A DNA stretch of 64,000 nucleotides, taken from Symbiodinium natans. Taxonomy: Eukaryota > Sar > Dinophyceae > Suessiales > Symbiodiniaceae. Location of the stretch: assembly GCA_905221605.1 (NCBI GenBank), contig CAJNDS010002412.1, positions 1,443,386-1,507,385 on the forward strand. Direction: 5' to 3'. Both the position numbers and the translations under genes were made by a program. Every line of letters begins with the position of its first letter. Position 1 is the stretch's first letter. Below the pieces are notes generated by a model. That model made no database searches and was not told the DNA's origin. It was given only the letters and a program-made list of their open reading frames with translations. This document shows positions 30,111-40,678 of this stretch, one piece after another.

Positions 30111-31082
30111 CTTACTGTAGGCGATTGTGGTACCATATTAGTACATGCCATGGGATCTATCCAGCGTTCTAACTAATGCTGAGATTTTACACATGGCGTG
30201 GTTTAATGGTGTCTAACAGGAATCATGACTACAGGGTAGCCCCATGACACCGTTTCTGATGCAAATGAAAGGATGGAGCAGTTCCATGTGCACTAGCGGA
30301 AAAAGATGATGAGGCACATGACAGACGAACCGAAGCTAAAGCAGGATCAACGAAAGCAGCGCGAGTGACAGCAGCTCGCGGTTACCGACGGCCTGCATTT
30401 CAATGCTCTGGGAAGGGAAGGTGGGGGGGGGGGGACTGAGGGAGAGAATCCACGTGCTGCCCTGAGGTCTGGGTGCCACGAACCGTGCTGGAAAGAATGT
30501 GTCTGACGTAACACAGATCTGAACCTGGGTGGGCCCTATGTAGTCCTGTGCAACTGCAGTGGATGGATATTTACGGTTGAACATATTCCCCAGCGCGCGC
30601 CAACGCCTTGCGCACATGTCTTGCCTCACACGCTAGCGGCGTCTCAGAAGCAACGCATTTCAAGTTCCCGCCGCCCGCCGCCCCACTGCGGAAGACTGTA
30701 CACATCCTGCCTTCCCTGGGGACCAGGCGAACCTCAACTTGGGGGTCAAAGTACCCTGTACTATGATCCTGTTCAGGTCTATGAACTATAAGCCCCCCCC
30801 AGCCTTCATCGGGTCCCCAAGGTTGTAGGCAGGGCAGCTATAGAGGCGTACTCAGACCGCAAAGAGGTGAAAAGCTGCCGTGCCTCTTAAGGAGCACGCG
30901 GCAGTTGCACGAGGTTCAACCTTCAACCCCTAAACCCTATAAACACTAAACCTGAAACCCTAAACCCTAAACCTTAAACCGCAGGAACATAGGCTTACCT
31001 CGTGCAATCACCCGATCTCCTGAGCGAAGAAAGCTACAAGACTCGGCACATGTCTACAGCACACCTTTGCGCCGCAACCCCA

Positions 31083-31196
31083 AATATGGGGGGGTTTCCG
31101 AAATGAGGGGTAACCCTTTTGGTGGGTTCCTATAATAAGGATGATCGTATTTTGCTGGTATATCAGGGGTACCACTATTTTGGGAAATGCCCACAT
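31083..31196. mobile_element. Palindromic element, CATATGGGG family
   Basis: Starts ATATGGGGGGGTTTCCGAAAT and ends GGGAAATGCCCACAT. It shares GGGGTA-CC and the AATAAGG...GATC core with the copies at 43561, 49385 and 63537, though its right end is more diverged. Confidence 0.55.
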
Positions 31197-32067
31197 CAAG
31201 TGACAGCTAAAAAATTCTGGGTGTCTTAAAAAGAGGACCCCAACATACCCATAACTCAACACACCTGAAGTCCCTAAGTCCTAACACACCCTGCTAGCCG
31301 CAAACCACTCCATGAAATGCAAGGGTGAGGGGTTTAGGAACCATCCTCGGGGGTTTTAGGCATAAGGTTTTTGGGTTTATGCAGGGCTTACATAGGCTTT
31401 CTTCAGGGTTTGTAGGCTTCATGAATCGGGATTGTGACTTTTTGGGGAGGGTTGAGTGTTTCAGGGCTATAAACTACGTATGGGGCGAACTGCAGGAAAG
31501 TTCTTCTCTGCAGCACCGTCCCAAAGACAGGGCCAGACAATGGACCTGGCGCAGCGACTCCCCAGTGTCCCGGATGCCCCCGAAGATCATTTTGGAGCCT
31601 TGCTTGCTTGGGGTTTAGGGTGTTTAGGGCTTATAGCGTTTAGTTGCGATCGCCCCTAAGCCCTACGTAAACCCTAAACCCTATAGAGGCTCCAAGATAC
31701 TCGTCTCCAAGATTGTCAGCAGCAGCTTTTCCTCTGTGACGTTCTCGCCTAGGTCTGTCCCCGTGTCCTCGAATTTGGGCCTGGCGTCCTCTGCAGGCTG
31801 ATGGGTTTAGGGTTTAGGGTCTAGGGTTTGGGGTAGGGGGTTTTACTCAGCGGCTCCTTTTCTTCGCTACCTAGCTGACACCTAAATCCGCCGAGGCCTC
31901 GGGCCGAAGGTGTATAGGTTGTCAGAACAGGCACCCCTCCCAAGCCCAAAACCATGTGTCGGACCTTTTTTGTTGCCCTGGGAAGGGTACCCCCCCACAC
32001 AAGCGACCACGATCTGAAAGCGAACGGTTTGGCAGGATCAGGGGCAGTTGAAGCCCAGCCCAGCAGG

Positions 32068-32178
32068 CCCCCCCCCCCCCCCCCCCCCCCCCTCCTCCCC
32101 CCCCCCTCCCCCCCCCAGCCCCCCCCCATCCCCCCCCCCCACCATCCCCCCCCCCCCCCCCCCCCCCCTCCCCCCCCC
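32068..32178. repeat. C-rich homopolymer tract
   Basis: About 110 bp of C interrupted by single T, A and G. Proline- and glycine-rich frames on either strand come from this tract. Confidence 0.95.
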
Positions 32179-33525
32179 TTGCACCCCTGCACTGCCAGGC
32201 TCAACTTTACGATCAACCCAAGCCGAGCCGTCTCACGCCTCAACCTTGAACCTTGAGCCCTAAGCCCTCAACCCTAAACCCCAAACCATAGACCATAAAC
32301 CCGGAACCCTAAACCCTAAACCCAACCGTTACTGCTTGGGTCAAGCGACTTGGGCGCTGCGGAATCACCATGCTCACGCGAACGCGCTGGGCCGGGGCGA
32401 GGCGGGTCGCGTAGCATCAAAATGAAACCCTACACCGCCTGAACCCTAAACCCTAGACCCTAACCTGGAGACCTCCAAGCTCGTTCATCTTAGGCTGTAA
32501 CTCAGCGACGTTTCAGAGGATGTGTGGCACCGCAACCCTCGGTGTGGGGTTGTTAGATTTTAAACTCAACTCGTCTCCTCGCCCCAGAGTGTCCCTGGAG
32601 TGTCCAACCCCAGAGTGCCCAACCCAACCCCAGAGTATCTCTAGCCAGAGAGGGTGGGGATATTCGAAGCAAAACTTTTGATCCACCAAGAGCCTGGCTA
32701 GGGCTCAGGGTTTAGGCGGTTTAGGGTTTAGGGTTCAGGTTTAGGGTTTCGGCTCTCACGCTTGCGCAAGGCAGGCAAGGATTCGGTCTGAAGGTCTGTC
32801 ATCTGAGTCCAACAAGGATTCGCAAACCCCATCCTCAGTAAGTGCAAACACGAAGGATCTCCTGCAAGGGAGTCCTTCTCTAACTCTGCGTCAACGGTTA
32901 CATTGGCCGTCTGCAGCGACTAGCATGGTGCTTCTCATCGACATCTAGGAATCTGGCCGTATACAGCCGCTACTACAAGGACTTAGGGTTTAGGACGTGC
33001 AGGACCTATAAAAAAAACCTGACGCCCAACTTGCAGTCATAGCCCATCGATCGAGATAGGCCCATTGGCCGCTGAACCTCCTCATGCTTCGAATTCTTTG
33101 CATGCCCCGCAGAGGGCCTTTCTACCGGGAGCCCAATCAAGACCGCGGCCAAACTCCCTAAACCCGAAACCCTAAACCCTAAACCCTAAGCCCTAAACCC
33201 TAAACCCAAACCCCAAGACCTGACAGCCTTGCCAGTGTGTCCTCTGAATGCTCGGATTCGGCCTGCATCAAATCCAGTATCCGCTCTGTTAGCTCCTTGC
33301 AGTTTCGTTGGGGAGGCCGCAAGACTGAAAAGGGCTGTATATATATATATATATACTTTTTTTTTAGTATAAGTAGCTATAATAGAAGCCCCAAAACCCA
33401 GATAAGGCTTCTCACGACTTGCCAGGTTGAAGGGCTTGTGGGGTCTCGGGTTGTTCCCCTCCATAGTAACCATCCTTATCAAGGATGACCGTAAGCCGGT
33501 AGTATAACGACAAATTCACATTGGT

Positions 33526-33592
33526 CCCTGGGGACCAAATGAACCGTTAAATGGCTCATGCAATTACCATGTATCTCTTTGATCCCCCAGGG
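33526..33592. mobile_element. 67-bp palindromic element, CCCTGGGGACC family
   Basis: The ends CCCTGGGGACCAAATGAACC and GATCCCCCAGGG are imperfect inverted repeats. Longest relative is at 47672-47798. Confidence 0.6.
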
Positions 33593-33735
33593 CAGCTTAG
33601 GGTTTCGGCTCTCGCACTCGCACAAGGCAGGCAAGGACTCGGTCTGCAGGTTCTCACTATGACAATCCGCCAGATTCCCACTCAAGCGCAGCTCCAAACG
33701 CGATAAACCAAAAGTGTAGGTCAACGAACCAGCTC

Positions 33736-33844
33736 AGGGTTTAGGGTTTAGGGTTTAGGGTTTAGGGTTTAGGGTTTAGGGTTTAGGGTTTAGGGTTTAG
33801 GGTTTAGGGTTTAGGGTTTAGGGTTTAGGGTTTAGGGTTTAGGG
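33736..33844 (+). repeat. Interstitial telomeric block, TTTAGGG orientation
   Basis: About 15 perfect, uninterrupted heptamers. Confidence 0.97.
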
Positions 33845-33979
33845 CAACTTTAGGTCCCGCAAGGGTGTGTGGGATGTAGACCTGGACTTCAGGGCCTGCA
33901 GGTGCCGCGCAGTGGTTGCCAGGAAGGCCTGATCCTGGGTCGGGGACAAGGGGCCGGAAGCACCAGAAGCTAAAAACAG

Positions 33980-34030
33980 TTTAGGGTTTAGGGTTTAGGG
34001 TTTAGGGTTTAGGTTTAAACCCTAAACCTG
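33980..34030. repeat. Direct head-to-head telomere-type fusion
   Basis: Five TTTAGGG heptamers run straight into the inverted orientation through AGGTTTAAACCCTAAACC, with no extra base at the turn (GTTTAAAC palindrome at about 34014-34021). This is the textbook form of an end-to-end telomere fusion, though a short one. Confidence 0.85.
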
Positions 34031-34786
34031 ACACTTCAAATCTGAGCTCTTCGGATTTAGATCCAGGGCCTATAGGGGCACTGAAGTCCAAAAGATTCAA
34101 TTTCATTTCTAGGAGGTCTACACAAAACTGCAATTAAAACCCGAAAGCCCTAAATCCCAAACCATAAACCCTAAACTCCTAAACCCGAAACCTTGTAAAC
34201 CCGAAACCCTAAACCTTAAAAACCCCAAACCCTAAACCCCCAACAAGATGCCTCCAAGTTGTCCAGGGAAGACAAGGCGAGGCCTTGGATAACCCCAAAG
34301 GTCCGCCCGGCACGGTGCAGGCTCAGGGCGTGGGCGGGCACGCTGGTCCTTAGGGTTTAGGGGGTTTAGGGTTTAGGGTTTAGGGGTTTAGGGTTTTGAG
34401 GGTTTAGAGTTGAGGGTGGGGGGGGAGACTATACTTTGGGGACCAACGAACTTTAAAAGGGTTTATATCATTTGGTCCCCAGGGCAGGGGTTGGGGTTTC
34501 TACGCAAGAAGTTGCTTCGAGGATTCGGATGCGTCTTGCAGAGCGCATTGCGACTGAACAGGCATCCTGATCATATTGCAAATGCCGAGGAAAGTTGCGG
34601 AAATACCCGAGTCTGAGAGGCAGCGGAGGAAAGGATGCAAAACCAAGAGAGCTACAAGTCATCCCGAAGCACATCGACAGCACTTTGTCAAAACAAAACA
34701 GTCCCAGACCATCGAAGGATCTCATCCACCCACCGCCAGAGGTCTGGGCAGTAGGCCCGCACAAGCTGCTGGATGGGACCTGGGCA
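34031..34786. other. Gene-free island with GGGACC element
   Basis: Degenerate CCCTAAA block 34147-34245, TTTAGGG block 34350-34415, and a short palindromic GGGGACCAA...TTGGTCCCC element at about 34437-34489. No gene recognised. Confidence 0.55.
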
Positions 34787-34890
34787 CTAAACCCTAAACC
34801 CTAAACCCTACACCCTAAACCCTAAACCCTACATCCTAAACCCTAAACCCTAAACCCTAAACCCTAAACTCTAAACCCTAAACCCTAAAT
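34787..34890 (-). repeat. Interstitial telomeric block, CCCTAAA orientation
   Basis: About 14 heptamers including CCCTACA, CCTACAT and ACTCTAA variants. The unique sequence GATGGGACCTGGGC occurs on both sides (34773 and 34892), as if the block had been inserted with a short duplication. Confidence 0.92.
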
Positions 34891-35012
34891 GGATGGGACC
34901 TGGGCCTGCCAGCATCCGCAGCCACCGGTCGCCGCTCACTGGAGCCACCCCGGAGCTCGATCCCATGGCGTCTTGGAGTCTCTCTCTCTACATATATATA
35001 TATATGTATGTA

Positions 35013-35202
35013 CCTAAACCCTAAACCCTAAACCCTAAACCCTAAACCCTAAACCCTAAACCCTAAACCCTAAACCCTAAACCCTAAACCCTAAACCCTA
35101 AACCCTAAAACTAAACCCTAAACCCTAAACCCTAAACCCTAAACCCTAAACCCTAAACCCTAAACCCTAAACCCTAAACCCTAAACCCTAAACCCTAAAC
35201 CC
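35013..35202 (-). repeat. Longest telomeric block in the window
   Basis: About 27 CCCTAAA heptamers with a single defect (CCCTAAAACTAAA near 35107). It is flanked by an (AT)n tract on the left and TCTCTCT on the right. Confidence 0.97.
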
Positions 35203-37569
35203 TTCTCTCTCTTCTCTCTCGGCTCAAGCTGCAGCTGGAGAGCCGCAGCACGTGCATGGCGCCCTGGATGCCCCCCATGGTATTCAAGGCTTGAATAACC
35301 TTTACGAGGTGTAGGGTTTAGGGTTTAGGGTTTAGGGTTTAGGGTTTAGGGTTTAGGGTTTAGGGGTCTCAAGGACCAGCAAGTCAACCAATCTCTGGGG
35401 ACCACATGAACCCTTTAGGGCTCATTTGGTCTCCCAAGTCCTTCAGCCCCTGGGAAAGGCAACCTCTAAACCCTAAACCCTAAACCCTAAACCCTGAACC
35501 CTGAACCCTGAACCCTAAACCCTAAACCCTAAACCCTAAACCCTAAACCTACACCCTGGCAACTCACTCCATCTCCTCCGGGAAGATGTTCTTCTTGTAA
35601 GCCTTGTCCTTGTAGATGCACGGATCGATGAACCGAACCGGTATGTAGAAGGTGTGATCTCGGCAGCTGGCGGGCGTTAAGCCCCGGAGGCCCGCAAACG
35701 TTTAGGGTTTAGGGTTTAGGATTCAGGGTTTACTGTTTAGGTGGAATCATCATCACGCCCCCATGGGGGCTTCTATGGCTAGTGGCGCGCTTTACTTAGT
35801 CGAGCTTTACAAGCGTTTCTGAGCATGTGCCTAGATGGTCGCACTCAACACCACAAACCCTCAAAGCCAAGTGTGTGATTTTGGTTTGGGGTTGCTGTCG
35901 CAGGAAAAGGTGAACCCTGAATCTTCTCTTCTGAACCCTGACAAGGTCCGAGACCCAAATCTTGGCAACATCGGCTATTGAGGCGACACTATAATTAGAA
36001 CGGCTATGTTTTGGGCAGTGTGGTCAGCGTAAGTGTAGTCTGATTCACAGTTTAGAAAGAGGAAAAATGCTACTCATTTGAAGTAGAGTCTATGTTCTTG
36101 CATCTGCAAAGGACACCATATATACGTATTCATATAGATATATACACACACACTCACCAAAAAGAAAAAGGAACCTTTTACACTCACGCAACAGTAAGAT
36201 AAACCCTGCTTCATTTCGGCTCAGTCATGATTCGAATGCCCTAAACCCCAAACCCTAGCCCTAAACCCTAGACCCTAAGCCCTAAACCCTAAACCCTAAA
36301 CCCTACAGGCCCTAAACCCTGAAACCTTAACCCTAAAATGCCTCAGAGCAGCTCCAGCACGGGGCCAGCGAAGCCATGACCACCGGACTCTGTTCCACGG
36401 TGCCGTCGTACTTCACACGCACGAACCTTTGAAACTTGGGGTGTCAAATGAAACCCCTTTAGGGTTTAGGGTTTAGGGTTAGGGTTTAGGGTTTAGGGTT
36501 TAGGGTTAGGGTTTATGGTTCATAGACCTTATTGCTAGGAATTATAGTAGTATACGGTGCAATGACCCCAGTTTCAGGGTTCATTTGGTCCCAGGGAATG
36601 TTGTTGGGTCCTGCAGTTTTGGCATAACACCGGGGCGGTAGTTAATATCATGATCATGTGCAGATTATGCGGGGGGGGGGGGGGGGGGGGGTAAGAGTGG
36701 TAGACTCATTCAGGCTCATGTATGAAGTCCTATCTGCCCCAAATCCAACAGGAGCAGCTTCGAATTCCCGCCCTTCGCTCATGGGTTGCCCAAAATGCTA
36801 CCCCCTCTGTACTCCCCCTTCCTAGGTTTCCCCCCTCAAATGACCTGAAGTAGACTTGACTATCCCTAGATAGCCTTAATAATGGGGGGAACCTAGGGGG
36901 GGGTAGCCCTAAACCCTAAACCCCAAACCCTAAAGCCTAAACCCCAAACCCTAAACCCCAAAGAGGGGGGTAGTAGGGGAACCCATGACTCGCGCTGGGC
37001 ACACGGCGGGTTGGAGGAGCCATAGTCGGGATCTGCGACGGGCAAGCCATCCGCTCCATTCACCTTGCGACAGGTGAAGGCGATTCGACCGAGCCCTTCC
37101 CCTGTAAGGCTCCAAAAGGGTTTTGGGGTTTTGGGGTCTTGGGGTTTAGGGGGTTTAGGGTTTACAGGGTTTGAGGGGGGTTTGGGGTTTAGGGGTTTGG
37201 GCCTGTACTTACCTACAGATTAGTAGTAACTAATTATCCTTAATCCGTAGGTAGAACTCATAAAAGTGCAGGTACTGAGGTTCCCAGGTATTGCTTATAA
37301 CCTCCCGCACCTGCAAGCTGAACTGAGCTTTGAAGACTATAGCTCTCAAAGCTTGCTTGCGCATGTGTCCCCACAAATGGCAGCTCTGATTCTGGCCAGG
37401 TCGCCGCAAGGTGCAGCGCGAGTAATTTGTGCGCAAGTATGACCTGCGTGCGGCCAAAGCACCGTGACGACCAGGTGTTGTACACTCGCCACCAAGTAGT
37501 ACATGGTCAGCCTGCGCCGATGATAGGAGGTGATGCAGGGTTTAGGGTTTAGGGTTTAGGGTTGCTGCT
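35203..37569. other. Gene-free mosaic
   Basis: Telomeric blocks at about 35310-35364, 35465-35548 (with three CCCTGAA variants in a row), 35700, 36237-36335, 36459-36515, 36906-36960, 37100-37200 and 37536. A GGGACC-family short element lies at about 35395-35441, a one-sided copy at 36507-36596, a G21 run at 36671-36691, and a CTTACCTACAG palindromic element at about 37209-37255. No gene recognised. Confidence 0.6.
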
Positions 37570-38835
37570 GTGAAGGAGCTCGACGACGCTGAACGAACTA
37601 GTGCACTGGATAAGCAGACGGCTCATTCTGACACCCGAATGACGGGCGCACATTCTTGGATCCTTATCTACTATTTCCTTAAGAACCCCAAAAGAATGAA
37701 AACATATAAATATGCTTAGGCCTTATATTGCCCTTCATAAGGAAGAATATTCTTTGTTTTTTCGGTATTCTTAAGCACTTAGTAGTTATAGTTCGTCGCA
37801 GAGTGTGATCACGTCAAGTGCACCGACAAGACCATGGGTTTTGATTAGGACGCCAATCGAACGACCAGGACAGACGAGCCCTGCGTCCTTATCATCCTTA
37901 TACAGATCCCTCCTAAACACACCCTGAGCCCAAATTAAACCCAACAAGCCCTAAACCCTAATTACCTGTCATGCCCGAATCCCTTGCGGTAGGATCCCAA
38001 AGCCCAACTATATCATTTAAAAGCTGAGGCCAGCACGAGGTGAGGTCCTGCATCGGTCGCGGAATGGACGAGTCCTTGTTGCTCTTTGTCTTGGGAGACC
38101 ACCTTTCGAGCCCCATAATTTGGCTGGCAAGTCTATCCTTGTAGCAACTTGCAAGGCAAAGGTTCTGGGATACACAAGGTGCTACCAAAGTACTTGCAGA
38201 AGGGAGGGCGGGGGGGAAGGGGTTGGGACCCCCCCCCCCCCCCCCCCCTCAACCTCCTCATGTGCACCTGAGCCCGATAACACCTTAAGAACTGCGACTC
38301 CCCAACACCCTGAAACCCTCAAAGCCCTGACCCTTGTTGGGGAACCAAGACCCAGTACGCAAGAGGCCCCACACACCGGGCATGGCGTCCTCATCGTTTT
38401 GACCAGGCTGCAAAGGCGAGGACGAGTCGGAAGGTTCAGTTATGTGGGATGCAGGCTTACGGTATAGAAGGTGAGTTCATTCCAAGATGTCTCTTTCTGG
38501 GTATCTACGAGTCATACGGACCCTGCTAGAGGGGTTAGTAAGCTTTGGGGCTCGCAGGTTTCCACGGCCGGGATCCCTTGTTATAGCAACTCCCATGAAG
38601 AGTACTTCGACGTTCGCCCGTTTCTCTGCTCAGGGTCTCCGTGTAAGAGAGCTTAATAAGCTTCGGCCGGTTCAGGGCGAAGATCCCGAAAACAGAAGAA
38701 ACCCTCTTCCACGTATATGAAAGCTCACCCATATCCTTCCAGGGCCCCATATATACACGCACAGAAACCTCAATAGAAGCGCAGTGCTTCGACTCTCGCA
38801 CTCGCTCCCATCCCTGCGTTCAACTCCAATGACCC
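37570..38835. other. Telomere-poor island without a convincing gene
   Basis: 1.3 kb with ordinary mixed sequence. A C20 run (38229-38248) splits it. Frames of up to 115 codons cross the C run and show no domain I recognise. Confidence 0.5.
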
Positions 38836-40543
38836 TAATTGAACCCTAGACCCTAAACCCTAAACCATCTTTGTTTCGGGTTCAGGGGTTGTTGGGTTCA
38901 TTCTGCCAAGGGCTTCATGGGACGGAATGCCTTCAACGCCAGCGAGCGCATGGCCATGGAAATCGAACCACCAGCACGGCCCTGCCTCGACCAGGGTTTA
39001 GGGTTTAGGGTTTAGGGTTAAGGGTTTAGGGTTTAGGGTTCCTGCCTTGATCAGGGTTTCTGGCTTTAGGGCTCTCGGCTTGAGGTATCGAAGTGGGGAG
39101 TTCAGGTGGTTACGTTTAGAGTTTAGGGTTTAGGGTTTATAGGGTTTAGGGGTGGAGGCCGACATTATGGAACTCCCTCATTCTTGCCCCGTACGCGCGG
39201 AAATGCCGAGGCATATGCCCCGAGACTTTCAAAAGACTGGAGAGCACGTTGATCCAAGGCCCCCATTTTCCCGAGCTTGCAAGCAAACCTCTAAGCTCTC
39301 ACCCCTCGACCTCAACCCTCTCCATTAGGCATTGCAGGGAGCCACCTGGAATGGTCATCCCCGACCTTGTATCGAGGTCAACCAGATACACCCGAAACCC
39401 GATCCCTACACCCTAAACCCTAACCCCTATAAACCCCAAACCCTAAACCCTAAACCCTCGAGATCTGAACACGCACAGATGCTCTTGCTTCATCATGGCT
39501 CCAAGGACCAAGAACGACCTGGCCGTGACAACTCTTCACGGCTTAGGTTTTTTTTGAGGGTGTAGGGCCTGTAGGGTTCAGGAACCATAAGCCAGCTTGA
39601 AAGAGGGTCCAGGCTCAGCCCCTTGCACATAGTCGTTCTTCGCCGTCGTAAGGATCTTCACCTTGCATTGCCAATCGGGGGTCTTGAGGAGAGGAGTCCG
39701 GAAGTTCATCAAGCCCAGGCCGTATAAAACAAAATTCGAAACCAAACGCTAGCAAAAACGCATAATCCTATAAGCCTTAAGCCCAAAAGCGCATGAGTTC
39801 CCCTCTTCGATTCCATAGGCACCATGCACCCTGACGACCTGAATCACTTCGGAATCTCATCCATAAAGCTCAATCAGCTACAAAGGCAAAAGCTCGAATA
39901 AAAGGCCCAAGAAGGGAGGCGCAACATAGCAAGAAGGCCCAACAACTGGAATGCAGACCCCTAAACCCTAAACCCCAAACGCACTTACACCAGGCAGCAG
40001 CACAACGTCAACGTGCGAACGACATCCGAGGCAATGGTTCTGATTCGGCACCGCTCATAGACAAGCCTACATTCCAGAAGAGAATCTTGAAAACAACGTT
40101 TTTTCTTAGGGTTTAGGGTTTAGAGATAGGTTTAGGGTTTAGGGTTCGTAAAACGAACCAGCTTCTGATCGAGTTAGGTTTGGGCTCCCACTCTCACACT
40201 CACAAGGGTTTAGGCGTTTCACTAGGGTTTAAGCTGCACGGGTAGGCAACAGAGGACCGAGAACCGGGTTTAGGGTTTAGGGTTTTGAACCCGATAAACA
40301 ATTTCTGCATATAGCCCTATAACCCCTAAACCCTTTTTTCCTCAGGGCTGCCTGTGGTAGCCTGCCTGTGAGGTTCTCCAGGTGATTTCCTAAACCCTAA
40401 ACCCTAAACCCTAAACCCTAAACCCTAAACCCCAAGATCCCAAGATCCCAAGATCCCAAGATCCCAAGATCCCAACGACGCCGACCGCGATCGGGTAGTC
40501 GATTGCACCCCTGAGGCCGACCAAGGCCTCGAGGGCGGCGGGG
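38836..40543. other. Gene-free mosaic
   Basis: Telomeric blocks at about 38840, 38995-39040, 39118-39155, 39408-39460, 39958, 40107-40150, 40266 and 40389-40432. The last runs into five copies of an 8-mer CAAGATCC (40433-40474). Confidence 0.6.
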
Positions 40544-40678
40544 AGGGTTTAGGGTTCAGGGTTCAGGGTTAGGGTTTAGGGTTTAGGGTTTAGGGTTTAG
40601 GGTTTAGGGTTTAGGGTTTAGGGTTTAGGGTTGAGGGTTGAGGGTTGAGGGTTCAGGGTTTAGGGTTTAGGGTTTATA
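40544..40678 (+). repeat. Telomeric block with TTGAGGG and TTCAGGG variants
   Basis: About 19 heptamers. Variants TTCAGGG cluster at the left and TTGAGGG (three or four in a row) near 40629-40655. Confidence 0.94.

Larger units (their letters stand above)
30111..33735. other. Gene-free mosaic with long C tract and MITE-like elements
   Basis: Contains a CATATGGGG-family element (31083-31196), a ~110-bp C-rich tract (32068-32178), (TA)n at about 33338-33356 and a 67-bp GGGACC-family element (33526-33592). Telomeric blocks near 30925, 31610-31680, 31803, 32260, 32430, 32700 and 33155 mostly change orientation from one to the next. No gene recognised. Confidence 0.6.

Noticed and set aside
31954-32256. 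Proline-rich and glycine-rich frames
   Set aside because: Produced by a long C homopolymer tract that is also prone to sequencing error.
35217-35228. Possible relict of a dinoflagellate spliced leader (ends GGCTCAAG)
   Set aside because: Only eight bases agree with what I recall of the leader's 3' end, next to a low-complexity CT tract; not enough to call a retroposed transcript.
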